Shown: positions 57,969 through 64,000 of the stretch, one piece after another
Numbering within the stretch: position 1 is the stretch's first letter
Layout: each line of letters starts with the position of its first letter
From: Sweltsa coloradensis
Lineage: Eukaryota; Arthropoda; Insecta; Plecoptera; Chloroperlidae
Reading direction: 5' to 3'
Assembly (NCBI GenBank): GCA_024449915.1
Contig: JAMZAV010001988.1
Coordinates: 124,001-188,000 of the forward strand
Length of the DNA: 64,000 nt
The notes under the pieces: generated by a model
Seen by the model: only the letters and a program-made list of their open reading frames with translations
Told to the model about the DNA's origin: nothing
Databases searched by the model: none
Made by a program: the position numbers and the translations under genes

Positions 57969-58645
57969 GGCTGCCGGGCCGCTTAGAGAGATACTTTATG
58001 CAGTCTGCCGCAGACTATTGTGTGCGCGCTGGTTCAAATAATTATAAACGCTTTGTAATTGGCAATAAATGCACGTTTACTCTTTTAAAGTATTCTGCCA
58101 ATGTTTTTAATTTAATAAAAATGCTACATATATCATACATATTTCATTACTAATTATTTTGGTATGATACAAATACGAATTGGGAGTTCTCACGAATATC
58201 GTTGGCCTAGACCTGCAGCTTGTTGTAGGGGCCCGCGAGACAATGTGATTACAGTGATGCCAGATCTTTTGTTGGTAGTTAATACCTTTAATATGCATCT
58301 AATTAAATAAAATAACAACACCAATAATATTTATTTTATTTAAAAAGCGTTTCAGAAACACAATTTTGTCTTTATTTTATGCACAAACCGTGTTTTATTA
58401 TTTTTTAGAAAAAACAAAAATACACTAGTCAAAAACACAGCCTGTGAATAAAAACAATAAAAAAATCCTGTTATGTGTTCTATTTTGTTTTAAAAATGAG
58501 CTTCATTTCGGCTTCATTCATTTTAAATACGTAAACAAAGTGGGTTTTTTTTAATGTCTTTATTGTTATTTGAGCGATATATGGAATCTCATAAATCTCT
58601 CAAAAACTAGAGATTACATTCGCTTGAGCACCTTAAAATTATAAA

Positions 58646-58986
58646 CTATGTTTACATGGAGGGGTTCAATACGGTATTGAATACGATCCTACCTCTAAAA
58701 CATCCATGTAACCCCTTAGAACTAGGATCGGATCGGTTGGATCCAATCCCCAAAAGCTGGGATTGGATTGAAATATCGTATCGAAAAACAAGCATTTAAA
58801 CAGTTTTGAGTATTGGATCGAGTGCACAGCATACACACAGCACAGCAGTTCTCAAAGATACCGCTAGATCGCATTAGTTTGGTATTGAAATGGATCGAAT
58901 CCCTTGTTCAATTTGTGACATGTAAATGTTCACCTCAGAATCCAATCCAATACCAATGCAGAATTGAATCCTGCATGTAAACATAG
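58646..58986. mobile_element. MITE with CTATGTTTACATG ends
   Basis: Ends CTATGTTTACATG and CATGTAAACATAG are inverted repeats of 13 bp. Inside, GGATTGGA/ATTGGATCG motifs recur on both strands. No coding capacity. Target duplication unclear. Confidence 0.6.
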
Positions 58987-59613
58987 CTATTATATTCTGG
59001 TATTAGATTGAAAATCCATTCCAAAAGTTAACTTGTGAGTACACCATGACTCATGAGATGTACCGGTCCACGATCTAAATATCGTGAGGTTTAATGTCTT
59101 CAGATGTTTTTCCTTTTTACAGATTTCAGATATATTTTATTCTCAAATACATAATATTATTATTTATTTTTTATTTATTTGCATTCTTATATTAACATTT
59201 GAGCATGTTACATTATTTATAAGACTTTCTTATTCACTCATAATAATGTCATTAAGACATTAGAGTATTGAAAGTTATCCCATATAGGCTACAAGCTAAA
59301 AACTAACTTATAACTAGGTACATAGGTAGGTATACAATATAAAATAGTGCCTTGATGGCATGGTAGACAAAATTTTTAGGTAATAATCAGAGATTCAAAA
59401 CACTGAACATCTAGATTCCAAACCAAACTTGGTTTAATAAACAGTGATTGATATAAATAATACCATATTTCACTTGAAGTTTGAGTTTAAATTAAAAATA
59501 AATTAAATTAATTTAAAAGCAAGACTGGGTTAGTCCAAATAAAATATAAACTTGAAGCACGTGTATTTATTGGGCAAGTAGTCAAGATTTTAATTTGATT
59601 GTCTATGCTTCAG

Positions 59614-59822
59614 GTCTGCTCACCATGTCAAACCGTTGTCAATTGCTGGTCTTCTACATCGCCAGGGCGCTTCGGGCCGGTACGGAATCAATCGCAGCTC
59701 GGACCGTCTTTATCAGACACGACATCGCCTACAGACGTCTGCGTTGCTACTGGGAACTTCTGCGTCGACACGAGATACGGAGTTACCCTTCGCAAGTATG
59801 ACTTCTTTGCAATGCGTTCAAT
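59614..59822 (+). CDS. Putative internal exon, unknown protein
   Basis: The acceptor TGTCTATGCTTCAG and near-consensus donor AAT|GTAAGTG bound 209 GC-rich bases. All three frames are open. In frame 1 the product is Cys-containing (VCSPCQTVVNCW ... DVCVATGNFCVDTRYG), which would suit a secreted or extracellular domain. In frame 2 it is Arg/Leu-rich but stops before the donor. I cannot assign a family. It may share a transcript with 54655-54800, but distance and phase leave that open. Confidence 0.3.
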
Positions 59823-59860
59823 GTAAGTGTAATTACCATTTTCCTTGGTTTCACCTTAAA

Positions 59861-59920
59861 CTTGATGGCTATGTCCTCGCTTCCAATGCAGAAGGTCCGG
59901 GTTCAGTTCCCGCTTCAGGT
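59861..59920 (+). repeat. tRNA-like unit (SINE head)
   Basis: GATGGCTATGTCC, CTTCCAATGCAGAAGGTC and the B box GGGTTCAGTTCCC are spaced as in the other tRNA-like units of the window. Confidence 0.45.
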
Positions 59921-59994
59921 GAATAATGTAACGAGTTCTTTCAACAAGATATGGGCAATATGTGCAGAGTCTATTGCAGCAAGTAAGCCCAACA

Positions 59995-60425
59995 GTTGAT
60001 TGATTGATTGGATATTGCTTAACGTCTCATATTAATGCACTTTGGCTATTCGAGACGATGAGGTGGTGATAGATGAGGATGAAGTATGAACAGAAGGGAG
60101 GAGGGGAAACCTGGTACCAGCACGTAGCCTACTTCTTTCGAAAAGTACCAAGGGGACCAACGGCTTAACATCCCATCCGAAAGGACGGTGTAACCTTGAC
60201 AGTCCTATAGGTTATAGGTTCCTCCACTAACCCGGACTGCCGAGCAGACGTCGAGGAGAACGAAGCCGTTACACTAGCTCTCGAACTCTCCATCTACTCT
60301 AACCAGCGATATACGTGAGTTTCAGGGCAGAGTGGTCATCCACTCTACCCCTGACCACGCCCGATTCTTCTTAACTTCGGTGTTCGAGTGGGAACCGGTT
60401 AAACGACCTCTGCTAAACCGCTGGC
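59995..60425. repeat. SINE- or LINE-derived conserved block
   Basis: GC-rich, non-coding, with a stretch that on the minus strand reads GGATGGGATGTTAAGCCGT then GGTCCCC. That type of core I associate with interspersed repeats of marine invertebrates. Boundaries and class are uncertain. Confidence 0.4.
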
Positions 60426-60595
60426 TGTAAGCCCAACGAGTTCAATCGAACAGATTGGGGTTAAGGCCTAAAGCGTAGATTCCACTGGCAAGTACGCCCA
60501 ACGAGTTCAGTCGAACAGATTGGGGTTAGGCCTAATGTGTAGATTCCACTGGCAAGTACGCCCAGCGAGTTCAATCAAACAGATTGCAGTGTCAT
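60426..60595. repeat. Tandem repeat of about 65 bp, 2.5 copies
   Basis: The unit AAG[T]ACGCCCAACGAGTTCA through CGAACAGATTGGGGTTA to GTAGATTCCACTGGC recurs at about 60428, 60493 and 60557. Confidence 0.85.
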
Positions 60596-60621
60596 TACTA
60601 ATTTGATAATATATACATATG

Positions 60622-60913
60622 ATTCGGTTGTGCGAACCCACTATTTTTACTTTCATAGTTCAAGAGATATCAAACATTTAGAATAGGTAAAATTATAAAG
60701 CGAACCAGCACAAAAAAGGGAGTAACTTACTGGCACCTCCCCCCTCCTTTTTTTTTTAAACCCTGAAAATGAGAACCTTTTTTTTAACATTAAAAAATAA
60801 TATGGGGACTACACTCACCACAAAAATTTAAAAAAAACTTCAAACTTCAAACCTTTTTTTTCAAACTTGAACCAAAACTCTTAATTAATTTTTAAAAACG
60901 TTTGCACACCCCT
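60622..60913. mobile_element. Eroded relative of the 40555-41665 hAT
   Basis: The left end GGTTGTGCGAACCCACTATTTTTACTT is almost the same as at 40558. The right end ACGTTTGCACACCCCT matches the other terminus. The middle is heavily degraded and shows long A and T runs. Confidence 0.6.
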
Positions 60914-61419
60914 CATGAAAACCCCTTCCATGAGTTTTGTATTGGGGCAACCGTCTCGAATCTGAGCTTCCCTTACGAACAGACTTGTCTTTATTTTAAA
61001 TTTTTCTCTGAACTCTGGGGTTCCCGCTATTTTTTAAAAAAATTTTGGGTTGGTTTGGGGAAAATTTTAAACCCCCGGTACTTGGCATATTTTTTTTCAC
61101 TCGCCATTGTTTCCGAAAATTTTCCCACTTCCCCAACACCGAACCTTAAATAATAATTTTTAAAATACACTGCACTGTGCACCCGTCGGGAGGCCCAAAA
61201 AGATAATTTTAATAAGGGGTTGAATTTTTACAGTGGGGCAAAGGGGAAAGGGGGGGAAACCCCGCTAATGTAGTATACACTGTGAGCCAACCGTCCCCTG
61301 CGAGGACAAACCAAGAAAATTGCAACGTTGTAGATAAGTACCTCAAGCCTCTGCTCCCGATGTTCGGTGCGGCAAAAATGTGGTGTCTCGCTGTGAGAAA
61401 GGATTTTTGTGGGGGGTTT

Positions 61420-61497
61420 TTTTTTTGCTCGGTGGTTAGGGTTTCCGTTTCCAAAATGCAGAAACTCGTGGGTTCGAATCCCTTTTTGGGAAAAGTT
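61420..61497 (+). repeat. tRNA-like unit, first of a tandem pair
   Basis: GGTGGTTAGGG, TTCCAAAATGCAGAAAC and the B box GGGTTCGAATCCC in tRNA spacing. Extra bases in homopolymers disturb the fold. Confidence 0.45.
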
Positions 61498-61502
61498 TTT
61501 TT

Positions 61503-61568
61503 TGGTTGGTCAGCTAGTGGTTAGTTTCCTGTTTCCAATGCAGAAACCGGGGGTTTCGATTCCGTTTT
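61503..61568 (+). repeat. tRNA-like unit, second of a tandem pair
   Basis: TAGTGGTTAGTTTCC, TTTCCAATGCAGAAAC and GGGTTTCGATTCC. Same head as the preceding unit, about 82 bp downstream. Confidence 0.45.
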
Positions 61569-64000
61569 GGCAAAATTATTTGTTGGTCGAGAAAAAAAAC
61601 CCCAAACGTAAGGCTGTAATTTGAACAAAAAAATTGACCTTTAAAAAAGGGTTTTTTCCTGCGGGGGAGGAATCGGTTTTGAACTTTTGGACCCAATGTC
61701 ACCACATTTTTTTTAAAAGCTTTTCAACAGATTAATGGGGGTAGCATCAAGGCTTCCGAATATTGAAAAAGCAATTACAAAAAAATTTTGTTAAGAATTT
61801 TTAAATAAAGTCAATGGACTAAAAAGACCTTGTAAACAAAAAATCGTTCAGTTTTCTTTTAAAAAGCATCTCGCGTCGGAGCCTGTGAAAATCTCCTTGG
61901 AAGAATTTTTGTTACCTTTTACACCTAAGTGGAGTGGGGTTTTGTCCAGCTTCTTTAAACCCTGTCCCGCCGACGAATTTTTCCCCCTGCAGTTCTTGTA
62001 CCCCGGGGTTTGAACGTCGGCCCCTGTGACCGCAGCGGGGGTTTGCCCCCTAATGAACAGGGCAAGGCTTGATATGATACCAGGGGGTAAAGAGCCAAGA
62101 GTTTAAAGGCCTGCCGACAAGATTTTTTTGGTTGTAGTGCACCCATGTAGGGATTGCTCGTTTTTTTGAATCGGAACACCTTAATTTTCGGGGGCCCACC
62201 ACCCCAAAAAGCACTCCGTATTGGAGATGGGTCGAGAAGAGCAAAGTACCTTGGGAATGGGGACTAGGGGCCCCCAGGTCTTTTACGGGGTTTTCTCACT
62301 TGTTTCAGATCCGCACACCGTCAGATAGAAGAACTTGCCGGTAGCCCCCGGCGTACACTCGGAGAGGGGAAAGAACGCCCCGCCGGTAGCCGCCCGCCTC
62401 ACAGCCCGTGAGAGATAAGAATTTTGCCGATAGCCGCCCGCGTGATTGAAACTGCTGGTCCTGGCCAAGGTTTATCTGGGGTTTTCCCTCGGGCCGAAAA
62501 GCAAAAGTCGGGAACAAGTAGGGCAGTCCTCAGACAACACCCCATTAGGGGGCCCGCTACCAGCGCACGTGAATCCACCCGAAAAAAAGGAAAAAAACAT
62601 CCTGTGAAACTACTGGAAGAAGATGGAATATAATGAGGGTTGTACACAATCTTTCATGATCTAAAAAATAATTTTCAATTAATCACAGATCCTTTTTTAA
62701 ACCCTTTCGTTAAGCACTTTCCCCCTTTTCTGTTTTTAAATTTTTTTGGTTGGGGGGTAAAAGTCCCCTTTTTAGGAAAAATTTAAAGGGGTGGCGCAAA
62801 AAAAACGAACCGGGGAGAATTTTTTTTTCCTTTTTTAAAATTAAAAAAGTAACTTTCAAATTAAAATTTTTAAAAACCCCAAAAAAAAAAAGGAAGTTAA
62901 AATTCCGTTTTTAGGTTTTTGATTTTAAAACACGGGTTTTTTTCCAATTTTTTTAAAAAAAAAAAAACAATTTTACAGATTTAAAATTTTTTTTTAAAAA
63001 AAAAAAAAAAAAAAAATTTTTTACTTTTTTAAAAAGGGGGGGCAAAAATTTTTCTCTACTTTAAGTAAATTTTTTTTAGTTTTAAAAATTTCCCGAAAAT
63101 TTCGTTTTTTGGGGTGGGGCCGGTGGGGAGCAAAAAATTAAATTAATCTTTGCTGATCATGGGGGGAGGTCCCCCGGGTAATAAAAAAAACGCGGTTTGG
63201 GTGAGATCGTAAAAATCGTTTTTTTAAAAAAAATCCCCATTTATTTTAGGGTGATACCTTAAAACCCCTGTATGGCCCTAAAATCATTAAAAAAAGGCCT
63301 TATTCTTTTTTTTTAAATAAAATTTTTTTCAATTTTTTTTACAACAATTTAAAACTTTAAATGTAGCCTATATTTAGGCATAAAAGGTTTTTTTAAGGTT
63401 TTTGGGTTTTTTTAAGGATTTCTAAGGATTTTTTGATGGCCAAAACGGGATTTTTTTTTTTTTTTCTTGGTGGAAACCCCCTGGCTAAAACATTAAAAAG
63501 AAAAAAAAATATAATTGGGCTTTGCCGAGAGCATGTGCAGGTAGATTGGACTTACTTTGTGTAAAAATCCAATTTGTTCCCCCCGAAAAAAACAAAAAAG
63601 TTTTTAAGTGTTAACATTTTTTTTTGTTTTGCTAAAGCATTTTTGAAATGCGGGAAAAAGAAGGGCAATTTTTAGAGGTGCATGAAAATAGTGTATTCAT
63701 TTTTTTTCTTTTAAAATTGTATTTTTGTAGAATCTTTTTTTTTTGAGCCAATTTTCAAAAGCTTGTGTTTTGCATTTTGCACTCCCACTTTTTTTTTTTA
63801 AATTTTTGTGATAGGGTTAAATAATTCAATTGAAATAAAATGAAAAAAATAAGATGGTAATTTAATTAATGTAGCAAGTAAAACCCTTAATTGGGGAAAA
63901 AAAAATAGCACTGTGTGGGGTTTTTTAAAAAATTTTTTTAATAAAGGTGATTTATGATTCTACTTATATAAGAAACCCTTGAACTCTATTTTCATTTTTT

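Larger units (their letters stand above)
60914..64000. other. Low-complexity or low-quality tail with inflated homopolymers
   Basis: Runs of A, T, G and C of 6-20 bases are packed together, for example at 62820-63060, in a way not seen in the first 60 kb. Embedded words look like normal sequence with bases duplicated. I infer poor base calling at a contig end, and no gene should be called here. Recognisable items are two tRNA-like units (61420-61568) and a GC-rich tandem motif with GCCGGTAGCC at 62330-62450. Confidence 0.55.

Noticed and set aside
1..64000. CRISPR arrays, bacterial operons, riboswitches
   Set aside because: No regular short direct repeats with unique spacers; gene structure and splice sites are eukaryotic.

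Overview
The window is animal nuclear DNA. It has intron-split genes with GT/AG splice sites, low gene density, AT-rich noncoding sequence, a dense load of hAT and other TIR elements, tRNA-derived repeats and LINE fragments. Runs of GGCCTA and its variants recur throughout. A marine invertebrate, perhaps a non-vertebrate deuterostome, would fit, but the sequence alone does not place the species. Two genes are recognisable. One is the last coding exon of BORCS5 (plus strand, 2650-2865), a subunit of the lysosome-positioning BORC complex. The other is a complete IFT57 (minus strand, 35564-34566 joined to 27619-27338, about 426 aa), a ciliary IFT-B protein encoded here by only two exons around a 6.9-kb intron full of transposons.

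Layout. 1-2.6 kb: nested hAT elements, probably inside the last BORCS5 intron. 2.65-5.4 kb: BORCS5 terminal exon, its 3' flank, a MITE and a solo hAT copy. 5.8-8.5 kb: a composite segment that also occurs as a tandem array at 12.7-21.4 kb. Copy 0 at 5.8-8.5 kb lacks two TIR-element insertions found in both array units, so it shows the empty sites. It carries instead a private 781-bp TIR element. 10.1-12.7 kb: a GC-rich promoter-like patch, one more member of the same TIR family, and a 62-bp minisatellite. 21.7 kb: a tRNA-like gene. 22.07-24.21 kb: an element with inverted-repeat arms of about 680 bp. 24.9-26.4 kb: a Harbinger-like element containing a SINE.

26.9-35.6 kb is the IFT57 locus. 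A hAT MITE sits in its 3' UTR, and its intron holds a 4.8-kb hAT element with LINE fragments inside it. 36.4-39.4 kb: predicted exons of a spliced plus-strand transcript, head-to-head with IFT57. 39.4-42.0 kb: a nested hAT with a LINE inside. 42.5-45.3 kb: further TIR elements. 47.3-53.5 kb: a minisatellite, then a tandem 2.5-kb duplication with large palindromes; only the second copy holds a hAT insertion. 54.6-59.8 kb: a few GC-rich exon candidates of unknown function. 60-61 kb: a SINE-like core and tandem repeats. From about 60.7 kb to the end the homopolymer runs look inflated and gene calling is unsafe.

There is no operon and no CRISPR array. The two recognised genes act in separate processes (lysosome transport and cilium assembly). 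The main biology of the window is transposon nesting and segmental duplication. Several hAT copies carry perfect 8-bp target-site duplications that allow relative dating of insertions.
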